From: Cyclaneusma minus | Taxonomy: Eukaryota > Ascomycota > Leotiomycetes > Marthamycetales > Marthamycetaceae | Length of the DNA stretch: 64,000 bases | Assembly: GCA_037179335.1 (NCBI GenBank) | Contig: JAKZHN010000012.1 | Location: forward strand, 496,001-560,000 | Direction: 5' to 3' | In this document: positions 44,304 through 56,208 of the stretch, one piece after another | How the letters are laid out: each line of letters opens with the position of its first letter | Position numbering within the stretch: position 1 is the stretch's first letter | Made by a program: the position numbers and the translations under genes | Notes under the pieces: model-generated | The model's input: the letters and a program-made list of their open reading frames with translations, nothing else | Databases searched by the model: none | Told to the model about the DNA's origin: nothing

Positions 44304-45191
44304 ATGTCAGACTCGGAGTCAGATCTTCCCGGCGAAGCCATCACTGAAGATGAGATCACTGGCACAGCTATTCCGCCCAAAGGCGGTTCCAGCCCGCGCA
44401 ACGCATGTATTCTCCCGGCGGTCTCCCACTACTACTGTCCAACTACTGATGATTCCATAGTCTCCGAGTTAATGGCAGCAAAGCCAAAGTCGCCGCAGTC
44501 CGTCAAGCAGTCCAAACCCACCACCTTCGCAGGCCGTGACGGCCTCGGCGCATACACCCACGACCCGAAAGCATTTCCTTCCGAAGTCATCTACCACACC
44601 CCCGACTTCGTCGTAATCAACGACCTCTATCCCAAATCCAGCATCCACACCCTCGTCCTCCCCCGCTCCCCCCGCAACCTCCTCCACCCCTTCGAAGCCT
44701 TCGGAGACCCCGAATTCCTCGCCGCCGTACAAAAAGAAGTCCGCGAAGTGCGCAAACTAGTAGCCAACGAGCTACGTCGAATGTATGGCAAATACTCTGC
44801 TCAAGACAAAGTACGCGAACAAGTGCTGAATGGCGAGATCGAACTTCCTGACGGCGAACCGCTGCCGGAAGGCAGAGATTGGTCCAAGGATGTTGTGAGT
44901 GGGATTCATGCGGTGCCGTCGATGAACCATTTGCATGTACATGTGCTTTCAGTCGATCGGTTTTCGGAGTCTATGAGACACCGGAAACACTATAATAGCT
45001 TCGATACTCCTTTCTTGATTGATGTGGAGGATTTCCCGCTGGCTGATGATGATAAACGACGGCATCCGGGAAGAGAGGGGTATTTGGATAGAGATATGAC
45101 GTGTTGGCGCTGTGGGAAGAACTTCGGAAACAAGTTTTCGAAGTTGAAAGCACATCTGGCTGAGGAGTTTGAGGCTTGGAAGAAGGAATAG
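44304..45191 (+). CDS. HNT3: Aprataxin-like DNA 5'-adenylate hydrolase (HIT + C2HE zinc finger), 277 aa
   Basis: Exons 44304-44406 and 44461-45191. The 54-nt intron (GTATTC...TACTGAT...ATAG) has no in-frame stop and is a multiple of three, so the region also reads open unspliced; splicing restores PRNAFSELMAAKPK, the conserved start of the family's HIT domain. The HIT triad HLHVH is at residues 191-195 in SMNHLHVHVL. The C-terminal finger uses C249, C252 and H266 in CWRCGKNF...LKAHL, with a following Glu as probable fourth ligand, as in fungal Hnt3. These enzymes remove AMP from abortive DNA ligation ends in the nucleus. Length is normal for fungi. Confidence 0.92.
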   Translation: MSDSESDLPGEAITEDEITGTAIPPKGGSSPRNACILPAVSHYYCPTTDDSIVSELMAAKPKSPQSVKQSKPTTFAGRDGLGAYTHDPKAFPSEVIYHTPDFVVINDLYPKSSIHTLVLPRSPRNLLHPFEAFGDPEFLAAVQKEVREVRKLVANELRRMYGKYSAQDKVREQVLNGEIELPDGEPLPEGRDWSKDVVSGIHAVPSMNHLHVHVLSVDRFSESMRHRKHYNSFDTPFLIDVEDFPLADDDKRRHPGREGYLDRDMTCWRCGKNFGNKFSKLKAHLAEEFEAWKKE

Positions 45192-45393
45192 GGGGTTGGT
45201 ATCATAGTGGTGTGAGTGGAATGGCCATGGAAGTGCGAAGATTCCAAATCAAATTAGAATGGCATCGAATCACCCTCAGCAAGGTTAGTAGCTCAGCTCG
45301 AAGGCATAGCCGGCTCTCTTCGGGAGCGAATGCGAAACGACTCGACATCACGAGGTCCTGCACTTTTGCAAAGGGGAAGCCCGGAGATTGCCG

Positions 45394-45547
45394 TTTTGAA
45401 AGAGCTCAAATCCGCAATAAAAAAGTTAACCCGAAGATTGACCATAATTCGACGTGCGACAAAACGGATTTGAGATTTTGAAAGAGTCCAAAACTGCAAT
45501 AAAAAAGTAATGCCGGAGATTGACCATAATTCGACGTGCAACAAAAG
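45394..45547 (+). repeat. 82-bp direct repeat, two copies plus a partial third
   Basis: TTTTGAAAGAG..C(A)AAA begins at 45394 and again at 45476. Both copies contain GCAATAAAAAAGT and end in GATTGACCATAATTCGACGT followed by GC.ACAAAA. A decayed partial copy (GCAAAG...CCGGAGATTG) precedes them at about 45365-45393. Non-coding; origin unknown. Confidence 0.7.
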
Positions 45548-45754
45548 ACTATTCGAGCTTTAGGGGCCTCCTGACTGGCTGCCGGGTCTCAGCCGGATCA
45601 ACCTCTTACCGCTCAGCCGCATTATCTTTTCTCCCTTCTCCAACAACAGTCCGAAAAGGGGCTCCCAATGATTCCACCTTCTCCTCAGTCCACCGTCCCC
45701 TTCAGCCAGCCCGATTTCCCACTAATTCATATTGCATTCTCCTGCTTACTCTCC

Positions 45755-46084
45755 TCATCTCGTCTTCTTCCCCTCCCTCTCCAAATACCAGCCCACGCCC
45801 CTATCAATGCCCTCCTGCACAGTACACAACGGCCTATACCCCAGCACCCTCTTTGCTTTCCCGCAGGAAAAAGTATGCGTGATAGTACTATATCTAATCC
45901 CACCCCTCATCACAGCCTCCTTCATACCGAAACTCAGCGCCCAAACCACCCACTCCGCAATACTCCCCATCAACAACCCCAACCATTTCGGCGTAACCAC
46001 AACATCCTCCCTCCTCACCTGTACTAACATCTCGCAAATCCCGGCGGCAGCGCCTCCAGCAAGAACGACGTCGAATTTTATCAA
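45755..46084 (-). pseudogene. C-terminal fragment of a 3-beta-HSD / sterol dehydrogenase-type SDR
   Basis: The open frame ends ...YSTITHTFSCGKAKRVLGYRPLCTVQEGIDRGVGWY, the C-terminal pattern of extended SDRs of the 3-beta-hydroxysteroid dehydrogenase family (KA-K-LGY.P..S..EG). It begins abruptly at FDVVLAGG...ICEML. No upstream cofactor domain (GxxGxxG, YxxxK) is present, because the adjacent sequence is the antisense of a PTH11-like gene. The frame itself has no stops, so truncation looks recent, or the opposite-strand open frame is coincidental. Confidence 0.6.
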
Positions 46085-46873
46085 CCCACCGAGTCAAGCA
46101 TCGACGCTTCTCGTCCCAAATGACATCTTTCCACCACCGAGTCTCTTCGTAGCCGGACTTAGACTTTTTGTTAGAGCCAGGATCACTAAGAATTTGGGAT
46201 GGGACGACTGTAAGCGGCATTGAGGAATTTCCCCGAGAACGAAACTAACTCCGCATAGATAGTCACGATTTATGTAGCCGCAGTATGGTTCAATTTCTTG
46301 AAGCCTATTTGTCCCCAAGTGCCAACTAGTGGAGTGCAATGCCGTAAACTGATTTGAATTTCAATGGACCAGCTTGCTTCAATAGCACAGACTGTGGTGA
46401 TGATTGGGCGTAAGATACCCCTACCGTCCTCTCCAAACGTGCGAGCTATCCTGATTCCCAGACCAGAGATCGATAATATTGGCTATGGCCGACATCTCTG
46501 GGATATTCGTGCTAAAACTCTTATTGACCTGGAAATCTGCGAATCATGAACGCTAACGGCATCGTCTATCCGCTGCTACTTGTGCTGGTCAAAGTCTCCA
46601 TACTTATGTTCTATCTTCGACTCTTCGGCATCAATCAACAAGGCCTTCAGATACCGTGCCTACTTGTGCATCAGTTCTGTGTACTCTTCTACGCTTCGGC
46701 GATTGGTATTGGCATTGCTGCGGAATCCACCTGTGGCTTGTCGACTCAAAAATCGCCTTTTTGCGTCAAATGATGGCTCCGTCGTGGTCCTTGTCATCGG
46801 CGCTTTCAACGTAGTCTCAGATTTCTATATTCTACTCCTGCCTGTGTCATCGGTTCTAAAGCTCGATCTTGAG
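46068..46873 (+). pseudogene. PTH11-like rhodopsin-fold protein, truncated and frameshifted
   Basis: Family landmarks appear in order on the plus strand: TSNFINPP, LFVRARITKNLGWDDC, FTIYVAAVWF after an intron, NIGYGRHLWDI, NANGIVYPLLLVLVKVSIL, YLRLFGIN, IGIGIAAES, and VVLVIGAFNVVSDFYILLLP. They lie in different frames: shifts are needed near 46547, 46640, 46680 and 46762, so no single product exists. The start is lost at the junction with the 3-beta-HSD fragment, and the 3' part ends at the inverted repeat that opens the AT-rich block at 46874. Related to the intact gene at the window start. Confidence 0.8.
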
Positions 46874-47019
46874 GCTTTATATATTAGGCACGTGCTTTTA
46901 GCGCTTTACGCTAGCTTGCAAAACCTTTAAAATTCTGCAAAGCTGGAAATTTCCATTTCCAGCTTATAACGTTGCTCTACCCTAATCCCTGCCTTGCCCT
47001 TAAGCTGCCGTGATAAAAC
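46874..47019 (+). repeat. Left copy of a 146-bp inverted repeat
   Basis: GCTTTATATATTA...CTTTTAGCGCTTTACGCTAGC...TTCCAGCTTATAACG... matches the reverse complement of 59676-59822. Most mismatches are C here versus T there, as expected of RIP acting more heavily on the right copy. Confidence 0.75.
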
Positions 47020-47436
47020 CCTTGCTACGCGCGTAAAATCCTAAACCTTGTAGGTTCGATAGGAAAAAATATAAAAGAAAATTGGTCCGGTAATATTTTT
47101 TTAATTCGATTAAAGGTTAAATTAATTTTTATTTTTTTATTAAAAAATTTAAGAACCAATATAATTAAATAAACATTTTTTGCAAAATTATATTATTTTA
47201 AACCATTGTATTTAAAAAAGACTCCGTATTTTAAAACGCTTTAAAAAAACATCCGGAATATAAATATAATAAGCAATATTAAATTAAAAAATAAATAGGA
47301 AAAAAACAAATAGCTAAATTAAAGCCAATATTTTAAAGTTTAGATTTGTATTAAATTGCAATAATATAGGCACGCAAATATAATTTTTTAAAAATAAAAA
47401 TAAAAATGCCAATAGTATAAATTTAAATATATTAAT

Positions 47437-47745
47437 TAGCAATAATAATATATAATTGGCTAGCAGCAATTATTTAATAATATTAGCTAGCGATAAGATA
47501 ATAAGATTATTTGCTAGCAAAAATAAAAATAAATTAATTAGCGGCGATTATTTAATAATATTGGCTAATAGCAATATATAAATATTAATTAGCAATAATA
47601 TTATAAAATTATTTATTAGCAAAAGCAAAAAAAAATTAATTAATAGCAATTATTAAATAATATTAATTAGCAGCAATATATAAGTATTAATTGGTAATAA
47701 TATTATAAAATTATTTATTGGTAAAAATAATACAAAGGAAGCATG
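47437..47745 (+). repeat. Degenerate ~80-100 bp tandem array (about three units)
   Basis: Units contain TTAATTAGC..CGATTATTTAATAATATT and AATATTATAAAATTATTTATT, repeating with drift. AT-rich and non-coding. Confidence 0.6.
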
Positions 47746-48090
47746 CAAAAATTTTATATTAATGATATATTAGCAAATATTATCGGCGACGCTAATATAT
47801 TAATAGCCCTATATTTTAAATTTTTAAGTTTTTTTTTAAATTTTTATTTAATTGTTAAATGCTTTTTATTACAAATAAAGTATTTATATTTATATTTATA
47901 GCAATTATAATTGCAATTGCTATTATTATATTTATAATAAATACATAATTTAATATTACGGTTTTTGCTATTAAATTTAAAGGTAAAAGAGTTTTTTACA
48001 TTAATATAATTAATATAGCTATAAACTTTTTTAATAAATTTCTAAATTAAAACCCAATTTTTAAATTTATTTAAATTTATTTATTCCTAT

Positions 48091-48290
48091 AAAATTAGGG
48101 TGGTGCGCGCGCGGGGGTGATAAATAGATTGTATATTGGCTATGGAAAAAACAAAAAGCTGGAAGGCCGCCGGGGAGCTATGGGGATGGCTTTTATAGCT
48201 GGCGCTAAGCTAGTGCTAGCGCCCCGGATACGGGCACGTGCCCCGGGTATATGGCTTTTGCCACGTGCTTAAAATACGTGCCCGGCTTAA
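48091..48290. other. GC-rich palindrome island inside the AT-rich block
   Basis: Contains GTGCGCGCGCGGGGG at its start, an inverted pair GGCGCTA/TAGCGCC (48201-48223), a perfect 12-bp palindrome GGGCACGTGCCC (48232-48243), and the inverted segments GCCACGTGC and GCACGTATT/AAATACGTGC up to 48282. A weak direct relative (CCCGGGGTATATGC) lies near 59863-59876. Confidence 0.55.
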
Positions 48291-49144
48291 TTAGCAATTT
48301 ATATATTAAAAATTCTTTAAATTATAGTAATTTTTTTTTAATAAATTGCTAATTAAAGGATAGCGTTCCTTGTTTTTTAATAATAAAATACCAAAATTAT
48401 TATGCTATAATTTATTTTTTTAATTTATAGCTTTATTATCCTTTTTTTTTATTTATATTTATATTTTTTTTATTCACTTATTTTTCCATTTTAATAATAA
48501 GCTTATTTATAAAAACAAATCTTTTAAAGGCTTTATTTAGTAATATTTTAATTATAAAATTAGGTAAATTATTATAGCCGTTAATTTATTAAATTCTTTG
48601 CAGTTTTTAGCGCTTATAGCTTTAACGGAGATGAAAAATATTTATTATAAGTTTTTTTTTAATTCTAATATTAAATTTAATTAGGCATTTATATATAAAA
48701 ATATTATATAAATAATTATAGGAATATTAAATATTTTAAATTTGGAGATAATCTTTTTAAATATAATAGTTATAATATAGCTAATATTCATTTTTCAAAT
48801 TATGGCAAGGATTTTTAAGGCTAGAATAAAGCGGATAATATATATGGATTTGGTATTAAATTAATGGATTAGATTTTCTTTAATTTTAAAAAAGCTATTG
48901 GTTTTATTTATAAATTTACTTGCTAATATAGAAATATATCCAATTTAAAAAAAGGTTTTTATTATTTATAAATAATTCGTTTATAAAAATTATAAATTTA
49001 AAGGTATTTAAATTCAAGGCAATATATACCAATTTCTTATCTAGGTAATTAAACTGCTAAATAATAACCTTATTTAATACATTAATATTTTTAAATATAG
49101 ATTTTTGGTATTAAGCTATAATAAATAATTTGTGAAAAAATAGG

Positions 49145-49327
49145 TGAAATAGCAGCCAGTGTAAAATAGCCATCACGTGTAATTAAACCTAAAAAAAACT
49201 AGCGTTTACATAGTGAAAATATTCTTACTTTGGATTTTCTAGCTATTTTAATTTTTTTAAGCATAATATAATATTTTTTATATTTTTATTTTATATTTTT
49301 ATATTTCTTTATTTTTAATATATTATG
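49145..49327 (+). repeat. 5' LTR of nested retrotransposon
   Basis: Begins TGAAATAGCAGCC and matches 54726-54910 along its length (AAAATAGCCAT.A, TAGCGT..(A)CATAGT.AAAATATTCT.ACTTTGGA, TTTTTTTAAGCATAATA). Five bases outside read ATAGG versus AAAGG after the right copy, a likely target duplication with one change. Confidence 0.75.
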
Positions 49328-51816
49328 AGCCCGGAATTGCGTAAATGTTTAAATAATTAATTAATATTATTTCAATAAAAGTTTTATATTTTGGCAATGC
49401 TTTTCTTTTAATACTATAATTTATTGTAGAACAATTGAAATCAATATAAAATTTTCTTTGTATTTATCTTTTTGCCAATACTATTATAATATTTTACAAA
49501 ATCAATTAGAACCAATAAAAGGGTTTTCTTATAATTTACCCAATTAATTTAAAAGCTATTTTGCCAATTGTTTTTAAAAGCTGAATAAAAGCTTTTATAA
49601 TAATATTGTTTTTATTATTTTTTCCTTTTTTTTTAGCCAATTGCTTTTATTTTCACATTCGCCAATATATTTAATAATAAAAAAACCGCGAAAGCCTTTT
49701 TAATACTATTAAAAATGAATTATAAAATTTAATTTCGCAATATAAAAATTTATTTTAATAAAACAAAAGTATAATTTACTATTAAAAACTTTATTTTTAA
49801 ATATATTAATATTGCTTTTGCTTTTAAAATTATTAATAAAAATAGCGCATTTTTTATTAAATTTGGCATTTCAAAAACCAATTTAAAATTTATACTTTTT
49901 ACTATATTAATTAAAGATTAAATTAACGAATTTAGCAGCAATTTTTTTTAAAAAATAGCCAAAGCAAAAAGGCTATTTTAAATATTTTAAATATGAAAAA
50001 TATAAAAAAGCCAAAGCCAAAGCTATTAATCTTTTATTTAAAAGCCTTTTTAATAATAATAAATCCTTTTTTAATAAATATAATATTGCCAAAACCTTGT
50101 AGAATTATTTTAAAAAATATATATATAAAATCTAATTCTATTTTTAATTTAATATATATTATTAAAATTCAAATTTTTATTTAAAGTAAAAATACTATTA
50201 TCCGCTTTATTTAAAATAAGCTTTGCAAACTTTAATATAAATTAATATTCGGTAATAAATTCTATACTAATGCTTATAATAATTTTTTTATTTTTATTTT
50301 AGCCAAATCCTTTTTAATAATTATATTATTACAATTAATATTTTTATATTAATTAATATTATAATAAAGAAAATAAAAAAACATTAAAAAGAAAGAATAG
50401 TATATATTAATTGCCAATAGCGAAAATTGTCTTTTTGCTATTAAAACCGGAAAGCAATTTTAGCAAAATAAATTCAATAAATTTAATTTTTGCAATTTTT
50501 GCAATAGCGCTTATTTTATTTGCAATTGCCCTAAAAAAAGACCTTTTTTTTGGTTTTTTTTGTTTTGCCAATTAACGCCTAATTCGAAATTTTAAATTTT
50601 TCTTTAAAATAAAGCCTTATAATCGTCGCTTTTGCTCCCGTTTTAATTTTCCAAAATGTTTATATTGCTTTTCTTTTCACTGTGTTTTTTTAAAATAAAC
50701 TTATTATAATAATATTAAAAAAAAACTTGCTTTATTAATAAATTTGGAAAAAGATCCAGCGATTATATTATTAAAATTAATAATAATCCCAAAAATAACA
50801 ATATCGCCAAAATTTGATTTAATTTTAAAAAGAAAAACATTGCTTAGATTAGCTATAAATTAATTAACAAGGCTATCCCTTTTACTTGGGCCTTAAATAC
50901 CGGCATATTATTATATATATTTAACCAATCTCTTTTTTTTTTAAATAATTAAAAACATAGTATTATTATATATTATAAAAATTAGTGGGAAAGTGCTGCA
51001 ACCCATTTATTAAAAGATTGCAGTAATTAAATATTTAAATAAATTATTATTATTCTTGAAAAATACTTTTTTTATTTTAGAATTTGGGATTAATTTAATT
51101 TTAAATTGAAAATTATATATGGCTGGTTTATTAAATTATTTTAATAAAAAAATACAAAAAAACATTAAGCAATTAAATTATTAGCGCCATTATAAATTAT
51201 AAATTATGTATTATATTTAACATAAATCAAAAATATAAAAACTACGTTTTTATTGCCAAAGCAAATACTATTATAATTAACGCTTTTTTTTTCTTTTTTT
51301 CTTTTTTAAAAATTTTCAGATTTTATGGTTTTTAAATTAAAAATTTTCAATTTATAATATAGGAAACGTTGCTATTTTAATAATATTATAATTAGCAATA
51401 TTTATAAAATTATCACGCTGGCAAAATCTATTAAAATCCCTTTTTTAGCTAATTATAAAATTTATTAAACATATGCTTTTATTAAATTTCAATTCTTGTT
51501 TAAAACAAATTAAATTTATATAAAATCATCAAATTTACACTCGTTTAATTTGATATTACTGGATTTTTTCCCTATTTTTTTTGCAGAAATTAATATTTTT
51601 TAGATATTATTAATAATTTTATATAAAGAATTTAGGCCATTCCATTAGCCATTAAAGGTAATTCTATTTAGGCTTTTTAAAAATAGATTTTATAGGCTAA
51701 AAATCAATTTAAAAAAAAACGTTAAAGCAGCCCGTAATAATAATATTTTTTTTTAATTTTTCAAAGCAATTAAAAAATGGATTTATATTAAGAAAATTAA
51801 AGCGCAATTTACTATA

Positions 51817-52014
51817 ATGGTTTTATTTTATCAAAATAGCCTTGTAAAATAAAAAATCCAGCAATTGGAAGCTAATATTCAGGCTTTAACTAAAAAAGTA
51901 AAACTATTGCTGGAATTTTGGGATAAAATTGCTAAATATAACGCTTATATCCGCAATTGCGCTTTTATTAATTTAGTCGTTAAAGGCTATTTTATTGATT
52001 TTAAAAGGTTTTAA
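51817..52014 (+). pseudogene. Coiled-coil-like coding relic inside the LTR element
   Basis: From ATG at 51817 the frame reads about 65 codons with a single TAA, a possible RIP product of CAA. It includes QLEANIQALTKKVKLLLEFW and DKIAKYNAYIRNC. Heptad-like spacing of Leu/Ile/Val suggests a helical, possibly Gag-like, segment. Its composition is clearly less decayed than its surroundings. No family is recognised. Confidence 0.4.
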
Positions 52015-52429
52015 AGCGGATTTTTATTTTCTATTAACAATATTAAAATATTTACATTTCTATGCGCTTTTTATTTTAATTTAAGAATTATTTTCAAAAA
52101 CCAATTATATTATAAATTTATTAATATTGGCCGTTTTAATACTTTTATAGGATATTTTAATATTAATATAGAATAGTTTAAAATCTATTTTTTAAAATTG
52201 AAATACACGCATTATATAAATAAAATTAAGATTTGGGAATCTAAATTGGGATTAAAATTTAATTTAAACGTTTAGAGGATTTTAAATAACCAAAATATAA
52301 TAATTAAATAGAAATAGGGGAATTCTATAAACAAAAAGGCTTTAACGCTAGGGAATTGGATGCCAATACTGCAAAAGAAAATAAAAACTACCAATAGTAA
52401 ATTTACTTTTTCGCTATAATATATATTAA

Positions 52430-52690
52430 ATAATTTATCGCAATTTAATTTATTAAATAGGCTAATTTTTAGCATATTGAAAAAGCCGCAATTTAATTTA
52501 TTAAATAGGCCAATTTTTAGCGCATTGGAAATGCTATAATATAATATATTAAATACGCCGAAGTATAATATATTAAAAATATTATAATACAATATATTGG
52601 AAATGCTATAATATAATATATAATATGTTGGCTGTAATTTAAAACGTGCCAATATTTATACTAATTTTTACAATATTGGACGCGCCAATT
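52430..52690 (-). repeat. Imperfect AT-rich tandem repeats
   Basis: Phrases CAATTTAATTTATTAAATAGG, TTGGAAATGCTATAATATAA and GTATAATATATTAAA recur. On the minus strand they translate as a repeated (F)N(I/K)L pattern that is an artefact of the DNA repeat. Confidence 0.55.
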
Positions 52691-54725
52691 TATACAATAC
52701 TAAACGCGCTTATAGCTTTATCTTTTGCCAATTTTGCTAATAATTTAAATAATTTAAATTGGTTAAATTCTAAGCCTAATAAACAATTAAAACTTAATAG
52801 AAAATTAAATGTTTTTTTATAAAAAACAAACAGTTTATTTAAAAGCTTTTATTAATTCTTTATATAGAAATTCCCGTGTTTACTTTAATAAGCAATTATA
52901 TTAAAATTAATAATAATAATGCTATTCCGGATTTTTCTAGAGTTTCTATTTTTTTTATTTTTTTTATTTTTATAAATAATACTCCGAGTTTCAAGGCCAA
53001 GCTATATTTTATAAAAGATAATGCTAAATAATAAAAGAAAGAAAATGATTTTAAAATTGCTGGCCATAATGCAAAACTTTGCAAAATTATTTAAATTATA
53101 ATTATATATATCGGCTATAATATTAATAATATTAATAAATTTGTAAATTTAATTATAAAACAATATTTTCCAATAACAAAAATTTGCGGAATTAGGATTT
53201 TTTAATTTTATAACAAAGCTATTAATTTTAAAAATTCGCATTATGAATAATAAAAATTTGGTATAATTAAAAAACTAGAATTTTTAATATAAAATAAAAT
53301 ATAAAAATATATTGGAAAGCCAAAAAAAGCAAATTTGGTTTTTATTAAATAAATATATATCATTAAAATTAAAATTATTAAAATTATTAAACGGTTTAAA
53401 ATTTGGCTAATAGTCCAAGGCTGTAGCCAAATATTCGGCAAAAACTATATTGATATTTTTACTCCAATTATTTGCATGGACTTTTTTTTGCGTTTTTTTT
53501 TTGCGAAAATTTTAAATATAAATAATTTAATATTAAAAATACCTTTATTAAAGCCAAAAAAAATATTTAAATTTTCTTTAAATATTTTTTAAAAAAATTA
53601 TTATTTTATTAAACTATATTCTTTAAAGTTTTAAAAGCTTGTATAATTTAAAATAAATAATTAAAAATTAAAATTAGATTTTATTTAAAACTTTGCAAAT
53701 CCTTATATTTATAAATACCCAAAATACGGCATTATTTTTTTAATATATATTAACAATATTATTGCAGCCGCTTGCAATAAAAAGCAGTTTGTTTAATTTG
53801 TTTTATTTTAATTCTGTTTTTAATTTAATATTAAAAATCTTAAAAAAGCCTTTTTGGCATAAAAATAAAAAAAACCAAAAAGGCCAAAAACTTTTATTTT
53901 AATTAAAAATAATATTTTTGCTAAATACTAAAGAAATTTAATATAGCCAATTTTTAATTTTTAATTAAACGTATTTTTATAAATAATTACAAAGTCTTTA
54001 AATTGTTTGCCTTTAATAATAAGCGTATAAATATTAAAAAATATTAGTAAATTATTGGAAATTTTATATTTACTATAATTTTTGTTTATTTAAATATTGC
54101 TTTTGCAATTCAAAATTTAATTTAATATATAATTAATTTATTAATTTATTATAGCTATGCTTTGAAACATTTATTGCGCTATATTAATTTAATGATGTTT
54201 TATAAAATATCTTATAATTTTAAAGAAATATATTATAAATTAATAAAATTAATTAAATAAGCGTATTTAGCGTTAGTGCTATATTTTATAATAGGCTAAT
54301 ATTATAGAAACATAAAAAATAGCATTATATATATTTTTTTTTTACCAAATTCAAATATATTGCTTTATTTAACTATATTACGTAAGGCTAATAGCTTGGC
54401 TAAACTTTTAAAAATTTGGGATTTTTTTAATTTATTAAAAAAAATTATTCGCATATTTAAAAATAATTAAAGCTTTTTTTATATAATTAAAAGTTTAAAA
54501 ATTTGTAAAAATTTTAAATATATAAATATAACATATTATTTTATTTAAAATGGGTTTTAAAAAAAAGCTTATGATTAAATATATCTTTAAAAATAAAATA
54601 ATAGCTAATAAATTAATAAAGCCCCTTTATTAAATTAAATTTAAAGAATTTATAAAAATATTGGAATTTATTATATAAGGCTATAAAAAGCTGGCTAATT
54701 TTATAAACAAATATTAAAAAATAAA

Positions 54726-54910
54726 TGTAATAGCAGATATAATAAAATAGCCATTATATATAACTAGACCCAAAAGAAGTTAGCGTCCGCATAGTAAAAA
54801 TATTCTCACTTTGGACTGTCCAGCTATTCTAGTTTTTTTAAGCATAATACAACGTTTTTTACACCCTTATTTTATGCCTTTATATTTACTCATTTCCAAT
54901 ATAATTTACA
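54726..54910 (+). repeat. 3' LTR of nested retrotransposon
   Basis: TGTAATAGCAG...TTTACA. Compared with the left copy it keeps more C/G in its right half (ACACCCTTATTTTATGCC versus ATATTTTTATTTTATATT), so RIP hit the two LTRs unequally. Confidence 0.75.
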
Positions 54911-55238
54911 AAAGGCTTTAGGCTGGTAATTTTAAGCAATATAGCCGCTTTTAGCTTTTTTACTACTATATCTAATTTTCATAATTAGGGATTTAATATT
55001 TACCAGCTTTGAATTTTTGCCTTAAATTTTTTGAATAAAAATTATTAAGCCGTTTTTTTAAAATATCAAAATTAAATTATTAAAAATAATTGGATTTTTA
55101 ATTTCCAATATAATTTTGGGCTTTATTTTAAAGCCAGCTTTTTAGAGCTTAAACTTTTTTAATTTAAACCATTTAATATTAGCCAATTATAGAGTATTAT
55201 TAATTTAAAAAGCTATTATTATAAAATGCTTATTAAAA

Positions 55239-55325
55239 ATAAAAATTATAAAATAAAAATTATAAAATAAAAATTATAAAATAAAAATTATAAAATAAAA
55301 ATTATAAAATAAAAATTATAAATAA
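55239..55325 (+). repeat. 14-bp tandem repeat AAAATTATAAAATA, about six copies
   Basis: Perfect head-to-tail copies; an AT minisatellite within decayed transposon sequence. Confidence 0.85.
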
Positions 55326-56208
55326 AAGCTTTTATAAAAAGATTTTTAATATAGTAAATTAAATAAAAAATAGATTCATATCATCCAGCCTTAGCTATAT
55401 TATATAATAGCTTTTTAAATCTTATAACTATATTTTTTAGGTATTTAGCGATTATCTTTTTAGGCAATTAGCAATAGATTTTTTATTTAGAAAATTGGAA
55501 AATTGGATATAAATCTGAATAATATCCCGAAATTATAATTTATAAATTTTATTATTATATAAATTCTTAATAGTAAATAGAAATAAGCTAAGGCAAAATA
55601 TTAGCTATTGGCTGGATTTTTAAATTATAGAAAATTAAATAAAAATTTGCTTTTTATTGGTATTATTCTAGCTTTGGACTACCAGCTTTAAGTTTTTATA
55701 ACAAATGGTGGTTTTATTTTTAATTTCTTTACTTATTGTAAATTTAAAAATCCTGGTTTTTAAAATATTGGGATTGATTTAAATAAATTTAAATACTTTA
55801 GTATTTAAAAGTCCAAAAATTTTAATTTTATTAACTCTTTTACATGGCTAATTTGAAATAATAATTTTGCTATTCTTTTTTAAACAAATAGCTAAATTTA
55901 TATCCAATTTTTTCTTAATGGTTATGAATATTTTAAATTCTTTTTTCGTATAATGTATATAAAAGCATTTGCAATTATTTAATTAATTTCCTTATTAAAC
56001 AAGCGTTGTTTTTTGGGTCTTTCATGCTTTTTAGGTAATTAAAAAGAGTTTTTGGCAGGAATTGGTTTTAGAGAATATGCTTTTGGGCGTTTATAAAGTT
56101 ATTTAGCGGGTTGCTTAATTTTTAAAATATTTAAATTATTAAAAGCTTTTTTAGCTCTATTTTATTTTCCTAATTAAAGGTGTTTTAAATAGGCTAATTT
56201 TTAATTTG

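Larger units (their letters stand above)
49145..54910. mobile_element. 5.8-kb LTR retrotransposon, RIP-decayed
   Basis: Defined by two ~185-bp LTRs in direct orientation with TG...CA ends on the right copy and a near-perfect 5-bp target duplication. Size suits Ty1/copia or Ty3/gypsy. The interior is AT-saturated with no intact gag-pol; an unusual coiled-coil-like open stretch lies at 51817-52014. An imperfect AT repeat lies at 52430-52690. Confidence 0.72.

Noticed and set aside
52272..52652. 126-codon minus-strand frame with repeated peptide units
   Set aside because: The peptide repeat simply mirrors the AT-rich DNA tandem repeat.
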